This document shows, in pieces, positions 35,915 to 49,201 of a DNA stretch of 64,000 bases. This DNA is from Antennarius striatus (Eukaryota > Chordata > Actinopteri > Lophiiformes > Antennariidae), in NCBI RefSeq assembly GCF_040054535.1, contig NC_090782.1, positions 16,319,001 to 16,383,000 of the forward strand. The letters are read 5' to 3'. Both the position numbers and the translations under genes were made by a program. Numbering within the stretch: position 1 is the stretch's first letter; every line of letters begins with the position of its first letter. The notes below the pieces were generated by a model. That model was not told where the DNA came from and made no database searches. It worked only from the letters and a program-made list of their open reading frames with translations.

Positions 35915-37758
35915 TTAGGAGCTGCACTGAGACATCTGTGTTGTCAGTGTATCAACTTTCCAATCAAAATCCTTGTGTTGCGGAACCAATGCCACAGCCT
36001 TTCTACATATAACCTGCACTCTCTATACAGGTATTAATTTTACTGGAATTTATTACTTCAATTCACATCAAGGGCACAAGCAAAGGATGCCTCAATGAGT
36101 GGGAGTGAGTGGAGCTAAACACGATCATTTCCACCTACTACACAAAAAGATTCAACATTTGTTCAAATGTATGGTAGTATCAGTTATGTATTAGAACTGA
36201 AAAGAAAAAAATTGTATACCATAGCTATTGAAGCTACAATAAATATCAAAATTACCAAAGTGTGACCTAAAACTATTTCTATCTGTAGAATCAGACAGTA
36301 TATCCAATAACTTTCAAATATCTAAACATCACATGTAGCACAGAAGAGATAAATGACCAGAGAACTGCCCATGAGGGAAAATGTTTCATCTACAAATGTT
36401 TGTATAATATCAACCAAAGATCATGTATCCTGAAAAATAGAAAAATTTATTACAGTAGTAAATCTATATTTAGAAAGCATGCTGTGGATGTCTCATTTGA
36501 TTTCATGTTCTTTTATCATTGATCCCAAGTTTGTCTCTGTGCTATCACTGACAAGAAAATGGCAATATTAAGTAAGAAGTGGCTTAAAGGACATGGGCGG
36601 CTGAAAATTTTGCATTTATAAAAGAAATAATTCATGTAATTTAAATTACCCAACTGGCAGGTTTAACCAAAATACACAAGATGCATCCTAATTAAATTCA
36701 TGGTACAAGAGGTAGAGGTACAAACATTTCTTAGAAATTATTAGCATTGTTTCCCTGCTAATCAGCAACAGTCATTCACATGTAAATAAAAATCAAGTTA
36801 TCTTGAAAAGCTTGACTTTTTCCACCTTGGGTCGAGCAACAATTTCTAAACATGTTCTTGGCAAATAGCAATACTCTATTACCATTATTTTCCAGTGACA
36901 GCACAGTGGAACAGCGCAAATTAATCTTTCCCAGGTGAATAAGTATCGAACGTTCACTGTTTTATACATAGCCATGTCTCTAACTGCTAAATATCTGTTG
37001 TTTGTGTTTCAAATGAAGTCTGAAGGATTGTCTTCATTGAGGCACAGTTGAGGCTTGTGATGACCGTGAACTTTAAGGAGAAAATTGAACATCATTCCAT
37101 CACTCAGTCTTGTGTATTGTCATTGTGCATTATCTAAACTCATTGGCTGGTGTAATTTATCTAATTCCGAATTTCAGAAAAAATGTTAAGAATAACATGC
37201 AGAGATGAATGTCAAGTCTTCCTCATTCATGAGGGCACATGCACATTTGAATTTTAACTAGTTTGTGTGGTTTTACGTTTCAGTGTTTTGCAGCTTTTAC
37301 TCCCCTGGTGTACCATATTTGGCTCTGTTTTTCCTTTTAGTATCATGGAAAATTCTGGAAAAACTATAAACAACTAAGAAACTCAGCAAAATCATTGTTA
37401 GACTACTCGGAGTCTGTAGCCAATGTTTCTCACATACGTAGGAACCAAATGCAGAGCTCAGAGCAGAGACAAAAGAATCTAAGATTACTTTTTCCTCATG
37501 AGTACAGAGGATTAAAAAACAAAGATCTTGATAGACTGGCCTGTGAGGAGGTCGCATAGATGACTAGACGCAATAGTGAACAGACAAATCTCCAGGATGT
37601 AACAGGATGTATGCATCTGTGGTACAGAAGACAAAAATCTAGATCTGGACTTCCACAAATTGCCCCCCAAGAAAAGCAGGGAGTCAGACATTTTTTCACT
37701 GCAGTATGTATAACAGATGATGCAACAGTTACTGGTTGGGGAGCTGGAGCTTAAATAC
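35914..37758. other. Non-coding, nothing recognised
   Basis: AT-rich intergenic sequence. Open frames of 60-101 codons here carry no domain that I recognise. Confidence 0.35.
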
Positions 37759-37792
37759 TTGATCACCTGCAAGATTGCTTGCAGGTGATCAA
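37759..37792. other. Perfect 15-bp inverted repeat with 4-nt loop
   Basis: Arms TTGATCACCTGCAAG (37759-37773) and its exact reverse complement (37778-37792) are separated by ATTG. It could form a hairpin in RNA or a cruciform. No U-tract or gene context explains it. Confidence 0.9.
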
Positions 37793-39040
37793 TAGATTAG
37801 AAGGATTGAATGAGCTCGAGTCACCTAGAGACATACTTACAAACACACACACAAGGCTCTTTCAATGTTGTGTTGCACGTCACTGCAAAAAAAAAAAAAC
37901 ATTGGGAGAAGGGAAGCAAGTGCTGAAAAAAGCTGTTGTGGTCAGTTTTTGTAAATATTATGTACAAAATCATACGTTCCGACCAGATAATGCTTTCAAA
38001 AGAAAGCTGATTATGACAGGGCTGCAAGCCAGGCAGATCACTAAGTAGATATTTTGTAGATTGTTATGTAGGTAACAATTTTGAAATTATCTACAAGGTA
38101 CACATTCAGAATTGTTAAAACTAAAAAGCATACAGCATTCACACTGAATGCTACAACAGCACCCAGCATGCTGGTGGCCCTTTTATAACATCACCATAGC
38201 ACACAGCAGCCTCTCAAATGGATTGACTGATTGATTAGTTATAAATAAATGCACATTCCAATTAGTGTAATAATTTTGTGTTTTATTTGTAATAAAAACA
38301 TATGAATACTATCTTACTAAATGTTCATTTGACTTAACCTCATTATTTGAAGTGCAGCTTGACTAGTTGGTCCTCATCAAGCTGCCGTACGTAATTACTA
38401 GCAGTTACAGGTTGTGAGTGTTATACTAAGGCATTGTAGGATAGGATGTAAACAGCAGTCGAGCACATTGGGAAGATTTTGTTTGAAGGTGTGTGTGTGT
38501 GCCTGTGTACTCCCACTCTGTTACAGTATGTGCATTTTGCAACGTCAGAGTGTAACTAAACATGTATAAGCAAAGTTTTCCCAAAGCATGCTATGGTGGT
38601 AGGGTTAGAAGTTACTGGGTTTTTATTGATGAAACAACCAAATGACTAAGCAACCAAGTTCCAAGGATAGACGCCTTCTCAATGCATTTCTGCAGTTTGA
38701 ACAAAATGGTAAAACAGAAATCTTGAGAGACAAGAAGAAAGAATACTGCTGATCCTGACTGGTTATAAGATTTTGTATTAATTTTTAAAAGTAATTCATA
38801 AATCTTAACAAGGCTGGTGAAGAAAAACATTTTCAACAGTAGTGAATTTTTGCATTAGTTCTTCCCCATCATCTGAATCCAGTTCCAAATCATATTCCCT
38901 ATTTTGCTGCACTCAAGAATGGTTTTAACAAAAGTTTGCTTTTAGCCATTCTTTAATTATAAATTGTATTTTATAGAAATAAATTGTCTTATGGCCGCAA
39001 ATGCTATTGAATACTGATTTCTTGTCTTTCTTTTCTCATA
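37793..39040. other. Upstream region of the neuromedin-U receptor
   Basis: No coding exon was seen. An AG acceptor at 39040-39041, just upstream of the receptor start codon, implies an untranslated exon somewhere upstream that I could not place. Confidence 0.4.
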
Positions 39041-39063
39041 GTGAATGTAAATCCCTCAACACT

Positions 39064-42000
39064 ATGTCCACTTCTAACAACTGTTCATTGGACCAAATGG
39101 GAGAGACCAGCGGTTGGTTTTGTTCTCCTGGGGAAAAATGTGTCTATCTTAACTATGGCATTAATGGTAGCCACACAGATCTCGATGATGCATGTCTGAC
39201 AGAGGAAGAATACCTGGAGAAATATCTGGGGCCACGTCGATCATCTGCATTCCTTCCTGTCTGTCTCATTTACCTGGTGATCTTCATGGTAGGCATAGTG
39301 GGAAATACACTCACATGCACCGTGATCGCACGTAACAAAGTAATGTGGACCCCAACAAACTACTATTTGTTCAGCTTGGCAGTGTCAGATCTGCTTGTGC
39401 TTCTGTTAGGTATGCCATTAGAGCTGTATGAACTGTGGCAGAACTACCCCTTCCTCTTGGGAAAGGAGGGCTGCTACTTTAAGACATTCCTATTTGAGAC
39501 TGTTTGCATGGCCTCAATCCTCAATGTGACAGCATTGAGTGTGGAGCGTTACATTGCTGTGGTGCATCCACTACGTGCAAAATATGTTGTGACACGAACC
39601 CATGCCAAAAGAGTCATCCTTACAGTGTGGGGTGTGTCATTGTTGTGTGCTTTGCCCAACACAAGTTTGCATGGAATCAACATCCTTCACAGTAATCGCA
39701 ACAACCCCACCGGGAATGTAAGCATGGAGATCCCTGATTCAGCAGTCTGTACATTGGTGAAACCGCATTGGATTTACAACCTGACTATCCAGGTGACAAC
39801 CTTCCTCTTTTTCATTCTGCCGATGCTCACGATCAGCGCTCTCTACATGCTCATTGGGCTGCAGCTGAAGCGGGAGAAGATGCATCAGGCACTGGAGGCA
39901 AAGTCAGGCTTTGAACATGACTTCTGTAACATTCGAACGCAGCAGCAGAAGGCACGTCGAAAGCAGGTCACTAAAATGTTGTGTGAGTATAAATCCTGTC
40001 TCATCTTCTTTTATTACAGGACTCTTGTTTCCACCTTTTGTGAGTCAAGAGCAAATATCGCAATAAAAATTTTATGTTATTTAATCAAAATTAAACATTA
40101 ATTGAAACTGAAAGCATCTAAACATTTTAGAGAAAAATCCTATTGGTGCTGAAATACATATTTTGCAGTGAACGGGTTCCACTGAAAGTTAATAGCACTA
40201 ACACGTGCCACCGTGCTGCCAAATAAATTTATTTTTTGTCAAATAACATTAAGTCTTTAATCAAGAGAAGTGAAATAGTCATTTTATATTGGTCTTGATT
40301 TGGTATTTAAGGTAAATGATAAGTCATTTTAACCTGACAGAACAAACCTCTGGCCAACAAGGAAGTCAGCTGAACACTTGTGTCATGAAAAAAAATGCCA
40401 GTCAGACAAAAAATGTAACTTGAAAAGCAGTACAGATAATAAATGAATATTACTAACATCTACCACATTGGCTTGTAAATTTCTCAGACATGGAGATGAA
40501 GGCAAATGTTTATGAGAACGTCCTTGATGGATCATATGTTTGAGCCATGTGCAGTGATTAATCTACACTCTGTACAGTGTGCATGGCTACACAGCCTGAC
40601 TTTGGAGATGAAGGGTTGCCTCCTGTAGCTGTCACTGTAGGTAATTCATGAATATCGGTTCAGCCTATTCAAATTATTCTGTCGTCTTCTTGCTCGTGTG
40701 TGAAGACTTCTCCTCAAAGGCATCAACAAAGACTCAAATATTAGCTATCATCCATCCATACATACATACATACATACATCCAATTTCTTGAGGATGAGAT
40801 CATCTTGTGTTCAGCTGCTATTTCTAAAAAACATTTATCACTGTGATTGAAAAGATGCGAGCTGAAGGTCAGGCAGCCAATGAGATGGAAGAACCTTCAA
40901 ATCAAGCATTCAGTAATAGACAACAGTGTCAGCCAGTCCCGGTTAATGAGCAATGAGCTTTATGTATGGAAATGATTCAAGGCCAGTCGAATACCAAGAG
41001 ACTTAATGTAATGATTGCAAGCATATTCAACGAAAGTTGATTCCTCCAACATAATGGCTTATTTGATAAATGAACCATCTTCAAATTCTGATTTCATTGA
41101 AAAGTCAGCATTATATTTTCACTTTTTTATAAGTGGAATTTTTATAAAAACCATCCCAGAGGATGCGACATGTTTGTCAAATCAGGAATAGGCAATGGAT
41201 TGTGTTTATGTATGTGAGAAGATATACAACTTTAATTGATAATATAGTCTTCCAAATATCTAACCTCTCAATGGATCTTTGATCAGGGCAAGAATATTTG
41301 TAATGTCAACCAAGTCTTACAATTTCATTTTCTGAAATGTAAGACTTTCTGAAATGTGCTCAAGTAATAATTGATTTTTTATTTTTTATTTTTTTTTGGG
41401 GGGGGGGGGGGGGGTGTTTCTTTAAATTACTTACGCAAATTCGTGACTTTACCAAATCATGATTATATAAAATGAAATAAAAAATATACATGACGGGCCA
41501 AATGTTTGGCCACACCTTCTCATTCAATGCGTTTTCTCTATTTTCACAATTATTTACATTGTAGATTCTCACTGAATGCATCAAAGCTTTGAATGAATGC
41601 ATGTGGATTTATGTACTTAACAAAAAGGGTGCTGCAACAGATGACCTTCATAGTCACCAGACCTGAACCCAATTTAGATGTTTTGTGGTGAGCTGGTCCG
41701 CAAAGTGAAGGCAAAGCGGTCAACAAGAGCTAAACACCTCTGGGAACTCCTTCAAGACTGTTGGAAAAGTTCATCAAGAAACTACCAAGAGTGTGCAAAG
41801 AAGTGATCAGAGCAAAAGGAGGCTATTTTGAAGAAAGTACAATATAAAACATGTTTTCAATTATTTCACCTTTTATTCTTAAGTACGTAACTACACATGT
41901 GTTCATTCATACTTTTAATGCCTTCAGTGAGAATCTACGGTACAATGTAAATAGTCATAAAAATAAAGAAAACGCATTCAATGAGAAGGTGTGTCAAAAG

Positions 42001-42849
42001 TTTTGGCCTGTATTTTATATTCTATAAATAGTATACATAAAATTACCATCTACTATAGAAATAAAAATAAAATACTTTTTTTAGACAAACATTACTTGTA
42101 AATGTAAATGCTTTAACAGTTGTGCAACAGTAGGCTGGAGACAAGAGTTGGCAAGTTGCTCATTGGATGCAACACGAAGGAGCTGCCTGTCGTTCTACCT
42201 CTCACTATTGCATTCTTACAGTCCCGTGTGGGGCTGCAGAGATCAACATTCATCCCAACTAGTTAATCAAGTTGATAAGTTCCAGTAAACACAATCTAAC
42301 ATCATTCGCCAATCTAGGCTGAATTCCCAGCCTGTTGCTAATTAAATGATGAATAAGCTACACTGTATTTTTGTATGTTTGTAAATCTGATTATGATGAA
42401 GTCAGTGCCTCACCAGCCATGAACCTCACTGCAATTAACAGTAATTTATTTATCCTCTGCCATCTTTTTTTACAGTTGTTTTAGTGGTGGTTTTTACCAT
42501 CTGCTGGGCACCGTTTCACACAGACCGCCTCATGTGGAGTTTCATCAATGACTGGACTGACAGCCACTTAGAAATCTTCCAATATGTTCACATCATCTCT
42601 GGAGTATTTTTCTATCTAAGCTCAGCAGTCAATCCAGTCCTGTATAACCTCATGTCCACACGCTTCAGAGACATGTTCAAAGAAGTGATGTGCCATCGTC
42701 AACTTCACTCCACTCCCAGGAAGCACTCGCTCAGCGTTACCCGGGTAACACTTCGCAGCACCCTAAGCGATGGCAACGGCGCTGCTGTTATTGAAGCTGA
42801 GGTAGAAGATGTCGAAATGAGGATGAAGGATGAAACCAGCTTTACATAG
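39064..42849 (+). CDS. Neuromedin-U receptor (nmur1-like), two coding exons
   Basis: A class A peptide GPCR for neuromedin U/S, at the plasma membrane and usually Gq-coupled. Exons are 39064-39982 and 42476-42849; the donor is TTGT|gtgagt and the acceptor tacag|TTGTT, phase 1. They give 430 residues. TM1 is about residues 64-86 and TM2 about 101-121 with the hallmark [16 protein letters not shown]. The Cys137-Cys229 pair is expected to bridge TM3 and ECL2. The DRY-equivalent is ERY (161-163), TM6 has CWAPFH (316-321) and TM7 has NPVLY (359-363). The N-terminus has NCS (6-8) and NGS (34-36) sequons. The intron position within the TM6 start matches the NMUR family. Upstream in-frame ATG codons lie before the acceptor at 39041, so 39064 is the preferred start. 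[11 protein letters not shown] and the RKQVTKML join favour NMUR1; [13 protein letters not shown] is more NMUR2-like. Orthology among nmur1, 2 and 3 is therefore left open. Confidence 0.93.
41489..42012 (+). mobile_element. Tc1-type transposon, internally deleted
   Basis: Inverted termini read 'gggccaaatgtttggccaca' on the left and 'tgtcaaaagttttggcctgt' on the right, with 'ccttctcattcaatgcgttt' inside the left one repeated inverted near the right, and TA at the ends. The middle (41640-41840) carries a frameshifted Tc1 transposase C-terminus with the 'SPDLNP' block and a '[12 protein letters not shown]'-like helix. Inactive. Confidence 0.85.
42330..42437. repeat. Fragment of the palindromic repeat family
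   Basis: Shares 'gttgctaattaa.tg.tgaataa', 'tttgtaaatctgattatgat' and 'cctcaccagccatgaacctc' with the outer blocks of the palindrome at 20282-21780. Confidence 0.65.
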
Positions 42850-43646
42850 AGAAGAAAACCAAATGTACTGTATATCAGATATTACAAAAGTCATTTCATG
42901 AAAAAATTGTTTTGTATATTCTTTTTTTTTTTTTTACTTTTTTTGTCAGTGATAGGAATGGTACTTATAAATCCTGATAATTCTTTATGAGGTGGTGAGA
43001 AACAATTAATATTAAAAGTTGGTCTAAGCCAGAAGCTGGTAGTAAGTTTTTATGTATTTAGTCATCTACAACAAAGCTATGTAAAAGACTGTGATGTTTC
43101 TGAGTTAATTTGAGAGTAAAATAAATAAATGAAACTTATGTTACACAAAAAAGATTATCCAACATTAATATTTTAGTATTGTGCTATTGACTAGTGGTAT
43201 TGTAGTTGTAGATAATCTAATGCATATAGTATATATGTAGTGTGTATATGTGTGGATCTGCGTGCATTTGTGTGTGTGTGAGAGTGAGAGAAAGTGTCCA
43301 TTATAAACAATTTTTCACATATATAAGAAATATTTTCAATAGCATTGTTCTGTACTGTTAGATTGTACTCTAAGGAACCTTTATCAGATGACAAGTTGTC
43401 TTGTTGCCTCTTGTTGCTTACTGTCATGTTTGCTTTCATTGTTTCTGCTGCATGTCTTAATTGCCTTCTATTGATCGGAGTGTACACTGTGTCATGACTT
43501 TATTTATCTCTATGGAAACAACTTGACTTGAAATCAATTTTCAATTGAATGGATTTCTCATTTAGATGATGGAGTGCTGTTTCATGGAGAATATCAGCAG
43601 CAATATTAGCAGTATTTTCAAATCCAGTTGCTGTGTATGGAAAAGA

Positions 43647-43652
43647 AATAAA
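43647..43652 (+). promoter_or_regulatory. Candidate polyadenylation signal of the neuromedin-U receptor
   Basis: AATAAA about 800 bp after the stop codon. An earlier AATAAA cluster near 43120 is an alternative, so the 3' end is uncertain. Confidence 0.4.
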
Positions 43653-43659
43653 AAATCAT

Positions 43660-44740
43660 ATTTATTAATCTGTTCTGCTATATGAGGAATGGATGTTTCA
43701 ATTTACCTGCAGGAAATTGGGGAAGACTAATTACAAACAAAAGAACAACAGACCACCAAAAAAAATGTTTTTGTTCATCGTCATGGTAAAATGACATCAA
43801 CATCACTCAAAAAGACAGACTCAGGCATCCTTCCTAAAGCCTATGTAAATGTGAGGCAGAAAGGCACGTTGGTGTCACAACCTGGTTCTCACAGCCATGA
43901 CAAAGATGGAGACACACCGTGTTTTAAAGGAATAACAAAATATTTTTTTAACAGAAATGTGCTCAAATTATATATCCAACAAGAATCACAAATCATGGGG
44001 TGTGAGAATCAGTAACATGAGCATGAAGTACATGTTGTGTGTGAATAAAGGCTGTGTGTGTGAGGGTTGTAGGGTGTCTAAACAGATCAAAAAGTTAACA
44101 CAGGGACTGAAGCTGTCACAACTCACAGTGCCTGCGAAGAAGGAGAGAGAGAGCGAGAGTGATTAACAGGCCTTCATTTATTTGTTGGTGGACACCGGGC
44201 TGAGGTGTCACCAGGAGACACTGATTGCCCTCTGCTGGCACTGCCCTGACCAGCACCTTAGACCCCCAGCTGGTGTCGTCACAGAGGGGAATATAAAATT
44301 TTGGTGCATGGCGTCCAAAGATGTGGACCCAGGTTTTCTTTTTACACGTTCTTCAGCATTACACAATTGGACATTTTTTACAGTGAGTAACATCAAGATC
44401 TTCATTGAAATCAAACTACACAGATTTAAGGGGGTGGTATTGACGAGTGTGTACAGTTGTATACATATCAAAATAACATTCAGCGCTCAGTCCCCTTCTT
44501 AATGTTGTGTTGATACACACGTCCCAATCTGGGGGTTTTTGGTTTTTGGTTTTTTGCTATTTCAAGACATTTTTGGAGGGGGTCAGGAGTCAAATGAAGC
44601 CACTTCACTCTGCACTGCAGAATACTTTCTGTTGCTGTTATATCCATCCATGAGGTCAGAAGTACGTTCCTTCAGCTTCAAGGTCCTTTAATTTTCTAAT
44701 ATGTGGTGTTTGTGTACATATATGTATGTATGCATGTATG
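43660..44740. other. Non-coding, nothing recognised
   Basis: Contains a GC-richer stretch at 44180-44290 ('ctgattgccctctgctggca') that resembles common vertebrate dispersed-repeat wording but is too short to classify. Confidence 0.35.
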
Positions 44741-44741
44741 T

Positions 44742-44884
<143 letters not shown>

Positions 44885-45189
44885 TTGTAAAGTTGTATTA
44901 AATCTTGTGTGGTCAATCAGGTTTTCATTCTTTATTCTTGTGTCACTTTCTGCCACAGGAGCTGATTGATTTAAGTAAACTTTAAACTGAAACAACAACG
45001 GTTTGAAATTTCACTTACAAATATTTCTCTTCTGTCAGTTTGTTAGCTATTGCACATTTATTTGCAGAGCGTTTGAGTCCCTGAGGTACTTTTGCTTTGT
45101 TTACCTAAGTTCTTTTCGTGCAAGAACAAAATAATTATAATCTATAATCTACAGCACAGATGAAATTGCAGTCCTCTCTGACCCACGGT

Positions 45190-45414
45190 AAACAGGCAGT
45201 ACAACAGGCAGTACAACACAGACAGTACAACAGGCAGTACAACACAGACAGTACAACACAGGCAGTACAACACAGGCAGTACAACACAGACAGTACAACA
45301 CAGGCAGTACAACACAGGCAGTACAACACAGGCAGTACAACACAGGCAGTACAACACAGACAGTACAACACAGGCAGTACAACACAGGCAGTACATCAGA
45401 CAGTACAGCACAAA
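45190..45414. repeat. 14-bp minisatellite
   Basis: About 16 head-to-tail copies of a unit like gcagtacaacacag, alternating G and A at one position, with a few shorter units at the left end. Because 14 is not a multiple of three, all minus-strand frames read Cys/Leu/Tyr/Val repeats; these are not genes. Confidence 0.95.
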
Positions 45415-45419
45415 ATATA

Positions 45420-47755
45420 AAACGAAACACAAGGGATGGTAAACATCTCTATACACTCTAATCCCATAGGGGAAGTGACGTGTGCGCAGTCCCTGAGTTG
45501 AAGGGGGGAGGGAGAGATAGGTAGTCAGGTGCTGGGGAGGGGGTAGGGCAGGGTGAGGATAGAGTTTAATAATATATTCAATATTCAATAATATGGATAC
45601 ATGCATGGATGTGCATGTATCCAATAGACTTTTTCACAGACGACCACAAAGCAGACATATCAGTTAGAGTCCCTGACACCCATGTCTCTACAATCAGTGT
45701 AGACAATAAGAATAAGAAAAAGCTGTGCAATCAGGCTTATCTTTCTAACATCTCACTGTAGACAACCTGATCAGGCTAATGAGAAGACAATGCTGTGATG
45801 TTTGGTTGAGACATTATATCAGTCATTTCCACTTGTAATAGATAAAGCCCATTCGTCTATTTTTCACATGAATAGAAGTCATCTTTAGGTTTCTATCCCC
45901 TTTACTCAAGTAAAGGAGATAGAAACCTTACCCGGTGAGAAAATGGTCAGTTCCATGATGTATTTGAGTGTGTTATCATGTTGCCCAGAGACAAAGGAAT
46001 AATGATGACGGTACTTCATTTGATTGCTTCCGTGCAGTAAGTGTGCAAATCACACCACTTGGCTAAGTGTAAGTTTCAGCATTAATTCAAAGTTTTGCAT
46101 TGTGAATAAGAAATCAGTGGTTGTGATATCATATGAACGCCAAGGTTCAAATGTAAGCTAGTCTTTCATCCATCTTACACAAAGTGATACAGTATAATGA
46201 GGTTATTATCTGACTGAGCTCAGCAGTCTTTTAAAGAGCAGAACCTGTTCTTTTAATGTCACTGATTTGCTTTTACTCTGACATTCAGACCCGGCACAAC
46301 AATGTCCCTGAGGACAATTCAGGTGATTCAACTAGAAGTTTTCATCTTTCATCTGCAGCCTTTACTCAACAACATCTACACTATTTATATCCCTCTGGGA
46401 CTAGCCTTATCATGCAGCTGATGACAGGCCTCAACATCAGTGAATCCATTTATATGCATTTAAAGTCTTCCTGTAAAAATTGTCTAAGAATTAAAGCTGA
46501 TCTAGGAAGTTAGATGTGTCCTTTGTACATCAGTCTTTACTAATAAGTACCTGTAAATGTAAGGTTGCGGCATTCAACTGCAGGAGCTAAGACATTTTTG
46601 TGTATGTATGTATGTTTTTGTCTTCAGAATTCTTAAACAATTCAAACAAAATGGATTGAAATTATTAATATTATTACCCATCTGAAAAAGTATGATACAG
46701 ATGATTAGCTCCATGGTGCAAACAACACATCCATAATCTAAGCATTGCAAACGCCAGAAAAATATGACATTGTACCAAACTGTATGTCAACCACTCTGAA
46801 AAAAACAGCACCTATGGGAAGACATCTTCAGTCAGAGCAGCCATTTACTGAACAGGAATAGACCAGAATAAGAACAAGCCTAGGTTTCATTTCAACAAGG
46901 TTAAAGCTCGATTGCTTTTGTGATCTACAGTATGTTACCATGGTCACCAGCAGTAATGACTTAGAATTATATCTAGTTGAGAATTCATCACTTCCTTCCC
47001 TTGATTGTCCAATATTAGTTCAGATGTGCAAAAGCCTTTAACAGAGGGTAGATGCATCCGCATTTTACAGTTATAGTAGCAACCAGTTCTTAATAGCCAT
47101 TCAATAATTAATTACTGCACTGCATTCTTGAAAACATGTGATCTGTTATTGCTATTGATTATAAAAAATCTTGCACTATTCTGAGCAAAGAAAAGTTTGG
47201 TTTGCTGTAACTTATGACTACATGACAGAGTACAAAAACAAGGTACGTGCATCATCTATAAATTTAAGTTAACTTTGGAAAAGTAAACAGCCCCCTGTCA
47301 CTTTCTTTACCAGAAGGGAAAACTATGTTGAAAATAATTGACGTTTGTACTTGTTTTGCTTTAGTTGTGGTGATGCCTTCATATTAACAAGCTTAACAGT
47401 GTAAATGACATCAGCAGTTTTCTCCTTCTTTTCCTCATGTTTCCCTCCTCCTCGTGTCCCAGTTTGCATCTGTTCCTCCTGTGGCTAACCTCTCTCCAGC
47501 TCACGGTCATCTCCACCTATATTTACCAACACCAGGAACTGCTTCTGTTATCAAACATATAAAAATATAAGTTGGAATTTTATTTTGCTGGTTTTATATA
47601 TTTCTTGTTATCCTCACAGCTTTTACACACCAGTGGCACTTTCAACGTACATCACACCTCATCTTGTTTTTCATCTGGTCCTGTTAGTCTGAAGCTTGGG
47701 ATCTTCTCCTACATAAACCTGCCTGAGTCTGTCAGAAATGTATACACACATACAC
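45420..47755. other. Non-coding, nothing recognised
   Basis: No exon or transposon end was recognised. A short inverted repeat around 'ctatcccctttactcaagtaaaggagatag' spans 45891-45922 and is noted separately. Confidence 0.35.

Positions 47756-47760
<5 letters not shown>

Positions 47761-47817
<57 letters not shown>
47761..47817. repeat. (CA)n microsatellite
   Basis: About 57 bp of pure CA. Confidence 0.97.
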
Positions 47818-47819
<2 letters not shown>

Positions 47820-47821
<2 letters not shown>

Positions 47822-49048
47822 TCTCAACTTAAGAACATTTGACATATTTTTATATTTGTTGTGGGGATCAACATTTTATTTTCCGATTCATACTAGTCAA
47901 AAGTAAGCCCACCTCTCTGTATTTATGAATAATTTTAAACATTTCTTCACCAAAAGGTCTAGTGATCAGATGCATAATTTCTCAAAATCCAATTGCTAGA
48001 GACACATGGACAAATGCACAAAAATTCAAAAGCAGCTTCATGTACATGTTTAATACTTTTAATGACACCACAGATGACATTTGTCTTCTTCTGTAGTCTA
48101 CTTTGATGATTAACCTTTTTGATGTGCAGCTTTTCAAAAGCTGTGGTGGATGTGGAAGAAAGCACACTAGCATGAAACCCATGTAGCAGATAAAACAGAT
48201 GTATGTTCATAAATTACAACCTGCATATAAATCTAAACAAAGCATGTAGGAACTGTGTCTTTGCTCTAGTAAATGTAAGAGAACCAGGCTCTTCACAAAA
48301 ATGTATGCTACAGTGTAAACATAAGATATTATTCTAAATTAGAACATAATACCTAACTTGCAAATTATTTCCACAAATGATTCCTTTGACTGATGACTTT
48401 GGCTATTGAAGGATGACTGAGTTGCTCTGTAGCCAAAAGAATTTTGAAAGAAAGAATAAGCATCTTTGATGAGACTGACATGTTAACTTTTCTAATTGAC
48501 TGGATTTGGAAAGGTAGTACGGTTTTGAAATGAAATGAAAAAACACTAGAAGACTGCTATATCAGAATGCAGGGATACTTGTGGTTCCTTTAGTCTCACT
48601 TTCAGCTGTCAAGGTCCTGTTATAGGGAACTGGCTCTCAGTGTGGGTTCAAGACGTCTTAAGACGTTCTATTTTTATTTCTGAATCCCCCCTTTGTGATA
48701 CGGCTATAGGCTTACATTCCCAGGGGTTACTGCCACAGGAGATGAGTGTTCACTCAGAAAAAAATCAATGAATCTGTCTAATCCTTACACAAACAAAAGA
48801 CAACAAGTCAAAGTCCAAACTGTGCAAACAGGTTTAACTCTAAAAAAAACAAAAGTGAAACTCTAATTTGTCCATGATTACATGTACACAAACATGTCAT
48901 GTCAGAGACAATTACCAATTTGTCAACCTGTAGATTAATATATTACTAGGATTGTAAAAAATCTGAATTTATTTGTTTGCATGTTTTTATTTCTGACTAC
49001 TTTCTCTATTTTCCAAATATACAGTAGTACAATAATCACATTAAAATA
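47820..49048. other. Non-coding, nothing recognised
   Basis: No coding exon or classified repeat was seen. Confidence 0.35.

Positions 49049-49201
<153 letters not shown>

Larger units (their letters stand above)
39983..42475 (+). other. Receptor intron carrying transposon fragments
   Basis: A 2493-bp intron holding a Tc1-like deleted element (41489-42012), a poly-G tract (about 41398-41414) and a fragment of the palindromic repeat family (42330-42437). Confidence 0.85.

Noticed and set aside
41398-41414. Poly-G tract as a possible G-quadruplex element
   Set aside because: A single homopolymer run of variable length in an intron. It could be slippage or assembly noise and no function is implied.
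45135-45624. Long Cys/Leu/Tyr repeat proteins on the minus strand, and a CRISPR-like look
   Set aside because: They are translations of the 14-bp minisatellite in every frame. There are no unique spacers, so it is not a CRISPR array.
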